Positions 46,353 to 57,737 of a stretch of 64,000 bases of DNA are shown here, piece by piece; the stretch's first letter is position 1; every line of letters starts with the position of its first letter. The notes below the pieces were generated by a model. It was given only the letters and a program-made list of their open reading frames with translations. It was not told the DNA's origin and ran no database searches. The DNA lies in contig JAHLKC010000003.1 in the NCBI GenBank assembly GCA_025449115.1, forward strand, positions 372,001 through 436,000, read 5' to 3'. The DNA is from Chytridium lagenaria (taxonomy: Eukaryota; Chytridiomycota; Chytridiomycetes; Chytridiales; Chytridiaceae). A program made the translations under genes and the position numbers.

Positions 46353-48193
46353 ATGGACAACGACATTCATTTGGATCGCAAAATATACCCTGATCTTGTC
46401 GTCTTCCTTTACATATGGGTTATGCCACCGCCTCCAGGGCTTACCACACAGGCACTCATCTACTTGCTGTCTTCATTAGGTACCAGGTCTAGCCAAATTC
46501 GCTCTTACATCTTTACAGCGTCATCCTTGGAATAATGTTGACAAACTATCCCATATCCCTTCTCGTCATTGTTGCCCTATTAACGTTGACGGCGACAAAG
46601 AGTTTTATGTGCCTTGGTGATGACGGGAGGAGCTTGAATGCAATCGGTGTGGAATTGACCCGCTTACGACAAAATGTCGTGGGATAACAGTAAGAATAAT
46701 ATTACAAGGTTTTTACTGAAACCACGTCAGGGAGCGTTTACTGTTGCGTTATCTGGATTTTCGCTACCAATAGCATGGCTCGTGCTCTGTTCATTTCATC
46801 TTGGGCGAGGTTTGTGTTGTAAGTTATCATGCTTATTTAAACCTGCCAGCGGTTGAGAAAACGGGATTGGGGAAACGGTTATCGTTGGGATTGCTTCGAT
46901 GGATGGGAGGCTCTCTGCTAGGTCTTGGTTACGCTATTTTCGCAGTCGGTGCGCTTTCTTTCCTCTTTTTTCATCTGACCTCGCCTTTAGAGTGTATGCT
47001 TGCACCATTTATTCCCAGCAACACTGGTTCGTCTACCAACTACCAGTAGTTTTATTTCTAAATTTTTTAGCACGTGGTGGAAGTATCATCATGCCGTTAG
47101 TCATGTCCATGGTGAACGTTGCTAGTGCTTCTGACCCAACATTAGCATCAAGCCAATTTCTTGTTCTTTGCGGTTCCCATAGCAACCTCCTTCCTCCTCC
47201 CTCTTTCTCACCGCGACTATCGCCAACCGTTAATTGAAACCCATGCAAAAGACATTTTTGACGTAGAATTTGATTTTCAGGCTTGGATTACGGGGCGATA
47301 GTCCCAGCGACCATCTGTATAGCGTTGCTCCCACCGTTCTTATTATGGCTTTGTGGGAAAGATTTAAAGTGTGGGGAGGCGACATTGAGTAATAGGTTCG
47401 AAGAGGAGTTTGAGCGGATGGGGCGACCATCCTTAAAAGAATATCAAGTTATGGGGGTGTTGGGAGTTTGTCTGGTACTGTGGATGCTTATAGACGATCT
47501 TGGGATTCCGGAAGCCTTTGTATCGCTATGTGGGGTCGCGGCGTTGTTATTTATGGAAACGATCTCATGGGATGAGGTTGTGAGGAACGATAAAGGTATA
47601 TATACGACTATTTAAAGTACTCTAATGTTTAAAAAGCTTGGGATTCGTTTTTTTGGTTGTCGGGGATGATTTTGATGGCTGAACAACTTTCTTTTGCTGG
47701 AGTGACGCATTGGTTTGGTAACTTGTGCGCTGAACTTTTGAGTTCGGTCGAGAGCCCAGTGCTTGCAGCAGTATTATTAGCACTTTTATACTTTATTTCA
47801 ATGGTCCGCGAGCGATTTTTACCACTACGATACTAAACGGTTTTCAGTATTTTTTCAGTTCGTTAACTGGACACATCGTTGCCATGGTGCCACCATTTAT
47901 GGAGGCTGGAAAGTTGCTTCAAACACCTCGATTCCTGCAGACAGGACTTTTGGCGTACTTTTCGGCTCTTAGCGGGACTTTGGTATTTTTTTTTTCATTG
48001 CTTCCGTTAATACCTGACACTCCTTTCATATGTACAGACCAACTACTCTTCTGGTCCTACAGTCATTTACTTTGGACAGGGGCTAATCACAAAACCTCGA
48101 TGGTTTTTGATTGGACTTTTGGTGTCCTTCTTCTATATGGCAGTATATTTATCGTTTGGGTTGGCGTGGTGGAAGTATATCGGATGGTTTTGA
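46353..48193 (+). CDS. DASS-family 2-oxoglutarate/malate (DiT1-type) translocator
   Basis: Membrane antiporter or symporter for dicarboxylates. The best match I know is the plastid DiT1/DiT2 and bacterial SodiT group, not the fungal Pho87/Pho91 group. Visible blocks are GLTTQALIYLLSSLGT, FTVALSGFSLPIAWLVLCSF, KTGLGKRLSLGLLRWMGG, LLGLGYAIF and the hallmark LAPFIPSNT. These are followed by ARGGSIIMPLVMSMV and LSFAGVTHWFGNLCAELL. After the last intron come TNYSSGPTVIYFGQGLITKP and RWFLIGLLVSFFYMAVYLSF, ending WWKYIGWF at 48193. About a dozen hydrophobic segments fit the 12-14 helices expected. Several short GT-AG introns, including one with a T10 run, show it is a resident nuclear gene and not contamination. 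Confidence 0.88.
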
Positions 48194-48267
48194 TGCACTC
48201 TTGGCTGATGGGTTGACAAACATTTGACAAATACATATTTATTTATTTATTCACTTAACCATCACAG

Positions 48268-50704
48268 ATGAATTACGGTACTCTTGCAGCCATCATGTCC
48301 GATTTACTGACCACATATAGGACGTCCACCAACAGGATCTCTTGCCAACAGACCAAGCAGTCGCATGAGCTCTCAAGGGGGTCCGAATGGTAAGCAAGCG
48401 AAGACAAGAAGGTGTTAATATATATTCCCAAAGGCTGGAACAAAGCACCTGCTGCAGGGCCACAGACTGCCGTTCCTCCAAGGACAGGTATAAGTGTAAT
48501 TAAGCTTATCTAATTAAAGCTAGGAATAATGGTTTGATAGCGAGATGGATACTGTTGCTGAAGTTTGATTAGGGTGGAACGTCGAGAGGCCAAAACATGG
48601 CTGGAGCCAGACCAGTCACCGGAAGCATTCGAGGTATAATGAACGAGACACTAGAATCTTTAAACCTTTTCCTCAGTTGTCGATCGACCCATGACTCAAC
48701 AAGGCTTGGAGGGATGAGGACTTCAAATCTTGGTATGCATTAATTTAATGCTATCTCTAAACACTTAAAGGGACTGGCAGAGTCGTCCAAGACATCACCT
48801 ATTTTCAAAGCGAGCTTCGCCAAAAAATCAATCTCTTAAATGGTGAAATTGGGAAACTCAATTCCGAATGTGATACCGTTGAAAAGGAGAACAGCAATTA
48901 CAATGCTTTTGAAAAACGGTATTTGCAAAAATGACTTTCTGGCTATTGACTTTCTTCAAGCGCCGATTCTCTTGCTCAGGAGTTGAGGGAGTTGCAAGGA
49001 CAGTTGGGGATTTGAATACGTTGGTGGATAAATTGCATACGGATTCGGATCTTTCGGATATTGAGCGACATTGCTCGCAGTTAAAGGCGAAGAATGAACG
49101 AGAATCGCAGATCCTTGAGGAATATTTTCGCAACGTCAAATGTGGGGAGCCTTGTTCGATGTTTTTAATGGATTATAGGAAAGAGAACCATGTTCGTGAA
49201 ATCGAAAGTTTAATTGAAGAGGAACGTCAAAAGTCGGAGGCGCACATTAATGACCTGGTATTTAAAAAAAGAAACATTATGTTCTAAATCTGTCAACTCT
49301 AAAAGGATCGGAGAAACGAAATTTCTACTTTGAAATGAAAGAGCAAAATGCGAAATACGTTGCTGATGTTCAAAAGAAACAATTGAGCTCGACGATCTTC
49401 ACCTCAAAATCAATTCATTGTCAAACGTAAAATCAGTTATGCTCATCATTACTAACTTTTTAAAAGGAAGTCAGAAGCGATTCTGTTAAACAGAGAACAC
49501 TCTCGCTTTACGAAAAGCTTTCTGAGTTGAGATCAAAAAAAGTAGAGCTTGAGGAAGCTATTAAAACTATGGATAAAGAGGCTGGGCCGCAAGAAAAGAG
49601 TCGTCTTTTGGAGCAGGTATAACGTCGAGCTATCATTTCAAACTCACATTTTCAGGTTAAAGAGGATAACCAAGAAACATCTGCAATGGAGCGCAAATTA
49701 GCAGAGCTAGAGGAACATCACTACGTCTTAAGCAAAATCTCTCACAAATCGATATTGAATTAGATTCTCACCAATGTAAGCGAATATTGCATAATGACAT
49801 TAAATCTTCAGCCGACAGAACCAATAAATACGAAGAACTTTTAAACGTGATAAGGAAATGCAAAATTTTATCGAGACTTTTGATGAGCGTCGCAAGGAGT
49901 TCAAAGACAGAAACGAGAATGTAGAAAGAAGCATCGTGGCTTTATTGGATCGCATCAAGGTATATTACACAACATAATTTCTCTAACTCGAAAAGGTGCT
50001 CACTAAACATGAAAGTATGCCTTCGCAACAAGAGCATAAAGAGCTCCAAGGAGACCTTAATTTAAAGAAAAAGAGATGAAAAATTCCGAAAACACGATGG
50101 ATGCGATCGTTACAGGTGAAAAAATAACCTACTATCAAAGCTTACGATTTTAGAACGTGACAGACGTCTCCAAGATCTTGAAAAAGTAAACCAACTTGAA
50201 ACAAAACTTCACGCCGAGGTCCAACATCTCAAAGAAAAAAATGAACACCCAAACGGTTGATCTTAGACGCTTTGGAAACATCGAAGAAATGAAAGCCGAA
50301 GCTGAAGAACGGCGTCATGTAAGAGATTTTTTTTTTAATCCTCTTTTTAATGTCGATCAGAAAAATTCGGAGACAAGGGATTACCTTAAAGCCCAACGCA
50401 ACACCGTCCGCCAACAGGTCCAACTGATAGCGGCACGATATGAGGGAAAAAAGGCCCAGTTGCAGGAAAACGAGACTTTCACACAATGGGAGCTCTAGAA
50501 CAACGTTTGAAACATCACGAATCGAACAACTTTCACCTCAAAGAATGTAAGAGGCTTCCGTAATTTTTTCTGATCGTTTTAGATATTAATTCGAAATCTG
50601 CTGAGAGTGATTACAAACCTTTACAAGCGGATACGTACGGGCTAATTGATGAGATAGTGGACAACTTTCCAAATTGCTCTCACTTCCGCCTGCCCGATAA
50701 ATAA
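48268..50704 (+). CDS. IFT74: Intraflagellar transport protein IFT74
   Basis: Core IFT-B subunit that, with IFT81, carries tubulin into the growing flagellum. Exon 1 is only MNY plus one base (ATG 48268). The next exon gives the basic, Gly/Arg-rich N-terminus GRPPTGSLANRPSSRMSSQG. Then the IFT74 signature DRPMTQQGLGGMRTSNLG, YFQSELRQKINLLNGEIGKL and ELRELQGQLGDLNTLVDKLH appear. A long coiled coil in many exons follows, including EIESLIEEERQKSEAHINDL. The end ESDYKPLQADTYGLIDEIVD resembles the family C-terminus and stops at 50704. This is the clearest evidence that the organism builds a flagellum by intraflagellar transport. Confidence 0.93.
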
Positions 50705-51075
50705 TTCTCTATAACATATATATGAATTAAAATGAACCAATAGTTTCAGTTTTTTTTTGATTTATGTTCCAAAACCAAGCACTTCACTTTTAATGGAATT
50801 ACTACTTTAATGTAGTAATTATTAGCGTCGGGGAAACAAAAAAAATTGAGTCTTACTCCTTATGAGCTTAGGCGTTATAATACATTAAACCGTCTTTATC
50901 CACCATGAGTTCCCTGCATCTTTTAACTATGGCCACATATCATTACACGTAATCAAAAATCCGCAAAAGACCCAAGTATCCAAACCTCAGCGTAGTTCTA
51001 TGCTGACACCATCCTTTAATAAGTAAGTTTAAAAAGGTATGTGATGCATGCTGCATTATATTTGATATCTTCACT
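50705..51075. other. Convergent intergenic region IFT74 / UBE2U-like
   Basis: About 370 bp, A+T-rich with short T and A runs. It holds the two 3' ends. Nothing else is recognised. Confidence 0.4.
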
Positions 51076-52628
51076 TCATGGAACAACGGCTTCCGTAGAG
51101 GTAACCTTGACTTCTTCATGGAAACTAAGTGAAGACGTCCATTCTTCCAGTTCAAGAGCCTCCTTTTCCCAATCTTCCTGATCCTCATCGTATTGTTCTG
51201 AAATTTCCGGAGAAGAATAGCTTCCATCTCTCATCCTTCGCTCCCTGCACCGCCACTTCCATCATCTGCAGCAGTCTTTTCTTTTGACGCGTCGGAAGCT
51301 TGATCGTGATCCAGCGCCTCCACGTCGACAGCCGAAGAGCTCGATATTAAGCGATTGAGATTATTCAATACATTTGTTCCTTCCCCCTCTGCGGTCTGCG
51401 TTCGATTCTTCCATAAATGAAGTCTGGGTTGTGATCCGTCTTCTTTCGACTGGCAGGTTTTTGAGTCCTTGTAAAGTTGCCATACCATAGCGTTTTTTGT
51501 CTAAAGCAGTTCATCAGACATTGTGATATCCAACACTACCTTCCACCATCTCTCTAAATTGCTTTTCATTTAACCTCGATCTTGCTGAATGTCCCTCTAA
51601 AACAATAACACCGGTTTTGGATTGCATATCTATACGTAACATTAACTTATGTGACAGAGGATATGAATAACCTGAATCAATAGGAACCGAAGTAGCCACA
51701 TTTTTCCAAAAACTATGGTAATCGTCAAAACACAACCGTGAAACCTTCGGTAATTCTGATGGTTTCGGGCCAGTATAAAGCGTCGTATGAGCGATTGATT
51801 TGAGGGCTCTGTCGTCTCCACGTTCTCTACAACCGACTCGTCGGTACAGTGTGGAGGCAATCCGGCTGAAACATCACCATGAGCACAATAATAGTTTTAA
51901 CAAAACTTACCACTGAGCCTTCTGCTAGCAACAACGCAATCTCTAGCAAGCTGCTCGATAATCTCCTTGATTTGAAATATATCTCTGCGGCGGGCGCGTT
52001 TACGGGATTCTCGAGATTGGGGTGTGATAAAAGATGCTGGAAAACAACAAGTTAACATTGCTGAGTGCAGAGATTGTTTACCTGAAGAGATAGCATCAAG
52101 CCAACAATCGTGATGCCGGAAAACCAGGCGGAAGGATCATCCAGGATATCCAGGCATGGTCTGCCAGAATGCATATCAACTATTTCGTGTAAATAACATA
52201 GTATTAGCTTCAGTAGACTCACTGTTGGGATGGAACGGCACAGTCAAGAAATGAACTGTGGGCGGGACCTCGTCAAAGTCTTCTCCAAACACCATATCTA
52301 CCTTGAACAACCACCTTGCACAAGCCCGCCAAGTTAGGATGCTTCCAAAACAATGTTAATATTGGTATTCACCTTCCCAAGGCGTTCCTGCTGGACCTTT
52401 TATCGTGCCTTGCCATCTGAAGATATCATCGAGAACAATGTTTGCTGATATGCCCTTATTGAAATAACAATATATTAACCGTCTGCAGGTATTTTTGTAT
52501 AATGGGTTCGAAAAAAACAGCGCAGTGGCGGTGCTGATGAACAAATAATTGATGCTCACCCACGGTAGAAGATGTCTTTTTGCACGATACAGCTCCCGCT
52601 GCAGCAGGAGGTATGCTCGTGAAGCCAT
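51076..52628 (-). CDS. UBE2U-like ubiquitin-conjugating enzyme
   Basis: An E2 with a long C-terminal extension. The start MASRAYLLLQRELYRAKRHL (ATG 52628) is followed by the UBC fold: ISANIVLDDIFRWQGTIKGP, AGTPWEGG, then VHFLTVPFHPNIDMHSGRPC and LDILDD. The catalytic cysteine is in the GRPCLDILDD block. After it come FSGITIVGLMLSLQ, LLSHPNLENPVNAPAAEIF and FDDYHSFWKNVATSV. The FDDYHSFWKNVATS segment and the acidic tail SPEISEQYDEDQEDWEKEAL correspond to animal UBE2U rather than UBE2D/E/H. UBE2U is poorly studied and, as I recall, testis-enriched in mammals. The last exon shifts frame at a GAAGGATGAG sequence, probably an indel. It ends at 51076. Confidence 0.8.
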
Positions 52629-52716
52629 TTACCTAGTGCAGCGGCATGCTATTTCCTTAAGACAGGTTTGTTGATCGCCCTTTTTGACAATCTGATGGTC
52701 TTACATTTTGCCAATT

Positions 52717-53978
52717 CTATCTGGACCCGTATTGATGCTGCTGATACTTCCTCTCACTTCCCCGCCATCCCCTCGTACCCCTTCCACCCCTATCTCCCCT
52801 TCCACCGCTTCCACCTCTCTCGCCTCTTCCCCGTGATCCACCTCTTCCTCTTCCGCCTCGCTCAGCTGGAATCAACGGCACTTCAGCAACGCTCCTAGAC
52901 ATCGATGTCTGTGGAGGCGGTAGCCCAATATGATAGGTAGGGCTCTCTAAATGGGAATTGGATGACGATGTGGACCCAACGGATTCCCTTCGCGCCGAAG
53001 CTGGGGGTAATACATCCTGGTCTCTTCGTAATAAACCTCTAGTTTCATTTTGATCCCTCCAGGCTGGAACGAATTCTGAATCCCTTAACGGTGATCTTCT
53101 CTGATGGAGTGAGTTTCCCGCAAAAGAATGGGATGAAGACCTTGGAGCGGGGGTTGAACTATCAGAGCCTCGTCGGAGTGGGCCTCGTGAGTCCATATGA
53201 TCTCTCAATGCGAGGACAGGTACTGAACTAGTCCGATTGGTTTAGGGATTGGGAGAATGGGAGGCATACTGTTGGTCGCGTTACTCGAAACGTTGTTGTT
53301 CGTTCTGGTGAGCGGTAGTATGTTCGTTATATACCGTTGCTGAGATTCACTTGAACGAGAAGCTGGAGCGACTTGTTCATTTGATGGTACTTCGATAGAC
53401 TGTCTAGGAAGTTGGACTTCCAACAACTTGGCCGTGAGGAGGTGTAGGTAGCCTTCGAGCCAGTCTAGGGTCTAATCTCCGCCCTCTTGTGATAGTCATA
53501 TCCACTTCATGCTCGGACAACCTCGGTCTTTTATGAATGCTTGGTTCATCATCCATCAGTGGCAACGTGCGCTTAGTCGAAAACTCTTCCTTCAACGTCG
53601 ATGATACTTGAGGTTGAACACCAAACTGTGAAACCTGGCCTTGATTAATAAGGCGAGGATCCACCCTGCGTTCTCGTGGGGCACTCTCAACACTTGTCTG
53701 TGCGCCAAGAAGTTCAATAATCGCAGGGGGTATATTGTGAACATTACGCGCGGAAGCTTGCAAGGTGGCCAGGGCTCCAATCGTTTTTTGAAAAGCGTCC
53801 AAGCCGGCTAGTGGGAACTCCCCGAATCCAAATGGTTGAAGGTGGTATCTCTGCGCTTCCATTATCTTCTTGAGCTGGCTTCTATAGCTGCCAGAAGCTT
53901 CGCTATCATTTGGTTTTGAGATCTGGGATCCTTTCTTTGCCGCTTTATGGCTTGGTCATTATCAAACTTAAGCGGCAT
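52717..53978 (-). CDS. DPRL-motif and RGG-repeat protein (probable RNA-binding)
   Basis: The proposed start MPLKFDNDQAIKRQRKDPRS (ATG 53978) is followed by GFGEFPLAGLDAFQKTIGAL. There are three DPR motifs: KDPRSQNQ, RRVDPRLINQGQ and RRLDPRLARRLPTPP. The C-terminal ~45 residues are an RGG/RG-rich tail (GGRGRGGSRGRGERGGSGGR) ending YQQHQYGSR at 52717. DPRL motifs occur in mRNA 3'-end processing proteins such as Pcf11, and RGG tails bind RNA. A role in mRNA metabolism is therefore plausible but not shown. No CID, RRM or zinc finger is visible. A one-base slip separates the first two exons near 53,860. Confidence 0.5.
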
Positions 53979-54023
53979 TTCTGCTTTGGCATTGTAAGAA
54001 CTTCAAGAGATAATGAACTATCC

Positions 54024-56915
54024 TTAGTCCATGGCGGTGAGGCACGTCGTTTTTAGTAGTTCCAACGCTTCATGCTCATCTACTGCTTGTGGTGTTAAAA
54101 CGTGATCTTCTTCCATCGAAACGCCGCCAAAGGTTGCGAGATTCAAGTCTTGGGCCATCTCCTCCCACAGACTCAGCTCGTAGGGTGGGGAAACGGTAAT
54201 ACTCGCATCCAAGGCCAAACCGCTTTCTTTATCGCCCGCCTTCAAAGTAAGTGTTCTCCGCCTTCGGCTTGTCTGGCTTCGGCTCGCTGCGCCATTTGAG
54301 TCACCTCTTCTACCAACGCCGGAAATCCAACGCTCTTCTCTTTCCACTGTTTTAGCGTAATTCCGTGCTTGAAGGCGATGGTAACACTTTCCTGTTTATC
54401 CCACAGCAGAAGCGATCCCAACGAACTCGTCGACGACACCGCACTCGAGACCTAGGCGTCGGACTGGAAGATCTTGATCCTCGCCCGAACTTTATCTTTG
54501 TGGTATTGGAAGCTTTTCAACCTTTTCACTTCGATCGGTGATATTGGCAAAAGCAGAGGCCTCGTTTGATGCTTCATCGCTCGAGGGCCCAGTTTTGGTC
54601 TTAATGACGTAAGGATTCCCAAACGGATTATTATCTCGATTTATCCGCCTCGCCATTTCCTCTTCGGTTTCAAAAGGATCACGCAGAGATTGTTTCGATC
54701 GCATCGTCGCCAGCTTCTCGTACTGAGTCATCTTGGATATCGATATAGAATGCAAACGATCTTTTCCCCATTAATCAGTTATTAATCGGACAAGTACCTT
54801 CATCCTCTTGCTTCCTTTTCTTGGAAGGCGGTTCGGTCAATTGCTGAAAAATATGCTTGAGAACATTCAATTCTTCAGGGATTTTAAGCCTTGGAATATC
54901 AAATGCATTTTCACACAAATTGACTGGAATTCTCTCACTGGACTCTTCCATAGATACTTCGCTGGAAGTCGAAAATAGCTGTTTGACGAAAGATGCGCGT
55001 GAGTAAATAGTATAGTTACAGAGAAGAACAAAGCTAGGCTCACTCGGCTTTTATCTATCGGAAACAAGTTTACCAAGTCACGTCGAGCCTAAGACTGTTA
55101 ATAAAACTTGTGTAGTTTTTTTTCCACCTGCTCTTTAACACCTGCAGAATATATGTTGATGGGCAAATTTGGATTAATCGACCACAAAGATGCCGGGATA
55201 AATGAGCTGATCCCCATTTTGTCTAGAGCCATCTTCAAAGGCTATTGGAAGTTAGAAGAATGGCTTAAAAAAATTCAAACCTGCTGATAATAAAGTGGGA
55301 TACTCTTATAATACCCTTCAAAATCTGTTCTCCAAATGGGTGGAATTTTAGATCTAAACTTCGGATTTTTAAACGGGTCTAATTATATGAAAATTTTAGG
55401 CAATGATTTAGAAATCCACCACGAACCTAGTAATTTAAATAGGACAGGGAAGTTGTAAGGAAGTATGTACAAATTGACACCGCCACGGCTGGCAGTGCTG
55501 ACTTTTAAAAAGCCGAATGGCTCTCCAAGGCCCGGCTGCTGCCCACTATTTTTCACATAAACCTTGCACGCTATTAGCAAAAATTGTAAAAATAGTCTTA
55601 CGTTCCAGCACGTCCCTGGCTTCCTATTCATTAGCTCACTCCAATGGCTTTGTTCGATAGGAAGGCGGTCGAAGGGGAAGCCATGAGGGATATTGTAGAC
55701 TTCATCTTTGGTTCGGTAGGATATTATTGGGTGGCCAGTTCGTGGAGGCTAAACAATTAATATGAACCTAACATAATAATCTTACTGGTGTTTTCATGTA
55801 TAGTCAACCTTGTAAGTTTCTGGTATTGGAAAAGTTTTTCCTTCGTCTTTCAGAGGATATAGTTCTGTTGTAAAACCCTTCAACAGAGCACCGAATTCTA
55901 CATTGTTAGACTGCCCCACGTTCGAATTTACCATCGACTTCTTCCATATTTACAATGAGTTTTGAAAGAACGGCAGACGAATATTGAGGAAGAACGTTCG
56001 GATGAGGAGGTTTCTGGACTCCCATACAGTTTTCGATGCAAAGTCTAAGGACTGCCGGTGACCCAATGTGATATAAATCGCCTGTGCTGGATTAGACCAT
56101 AATGTTACCGTATCAACTTGCCTCTCATAGCATCGCTCATTGATCTAACCTCATTATTAAATGCGGGCATTTCCTCCGGCCCCAACAGAAACGTGAGTAG
56201 TCTTTGATCCCAACGAAAAGGCTCGAAGTAGCTATTACATCCAGCAGACCTTAACCCAGGAATATTCAGCTAAGTTTTTTTTAGTGAATTCACAGAAGTA
56301 CTGTTTACTACCTTTTCAGATATAATCGGTAATCCGCGGTCCAAGGTCAGAAACTTTGTGCCATCAGTGAACCAGAACATTACTGTTGTTTCTGACGCCC
56401 CCACAAATCTTCCAGAACCAAGAGTGTCAAGCCCGCTCTGAAATCGATATGCGTTCACGTAGTCGAATGCCGCATTGAGAGCTTGACCTGCATTTGATAG
56501 GTCATGCGCTTCAATATATTTCAACTGCGCAAGGAGTTCTTCTGCTGTTTCCGAAAAGCCAGCCTTTTGTGCTAACCCGTTAAACTTCTTTATGCATGTT
56601 CGACGTCACCTTGAAACAAGAAGGAGAGTCGCCATATGTTATCAACAGGTATTTGTTAAACTGTTTATCAGATCGAACTTTTTCCCACTAATTGTAATAA
56701 TGGATAGTAAAAATATGAATCGCATTAGCCATAACATCGCTACTTTTTCTTATTCCCTTCATAAATGTGCATGACTTGATTCAACAACACAAAAACACAT
56801 GGACCACCTTAAAGAACCATTCGATGCCGTACTTTGCGCAATCAAGCAAAGACATTCCTTTGCTCAAAGTCCGGTTCATCGACCCACTAGTATCAACAAT
56901 GAAGACGTAAAGCAT
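54024..56915 (-). CDS. INTS6: Integrator complex subunit 6 (INTS6)
   Basis: INTS6 helps the Integrator complex recruit PP2A to paused RNA polymerase II. The start MLYVFIVDTSGSMNRTLSKG (ATG 56915) is a VWA domain with the DTSGSMN metal site. Later exons give NAGQALNAAFDYVNAYRFQS, TTVMFWFTDGTKFL (second VWA strand), YFEPFRWDQRLLTFLLGPEE, then GTCWNVYVKNSGQQPGLGEP and FGFLKVSTASRGGVNLYILP. These match the INTS6 core after the VWA. LRDPFETEEEMARRINRDNN with FGNPYV (about 54,600-54,720) corresponds to the conserved LRDP...FGNPF block. The part from 54,490 to 54,024 remains coding-like but is not clearly INTS6. The end is therefore provisional. Confidence 0.82.
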
Positions 56916-56973
56916 CTTCGCATGTTTGTTCAAAAAATTGGATTGTTTTCTTTCTTGCGAAAACGTTACAGCC
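56916..56973. promoter_or_regulatory. Divergent promoter INTS6 / UBE2E-type E2
   Basis: Fifty-eight bp between outward-facing start codons. Choosing the upstream INTS6 ATG at 56975 would make the two genes overlap, which favours the ATG at 56915. Confidence 0.4.
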
Positions 56974-57674
<701 letters not shown>

Positions 57675-57737
57675 AAAAGCATCTTTGAGCAGGAACTGCT
57701 ACCTTATACTCTGCATCTGTACATATGTTTATTCACT

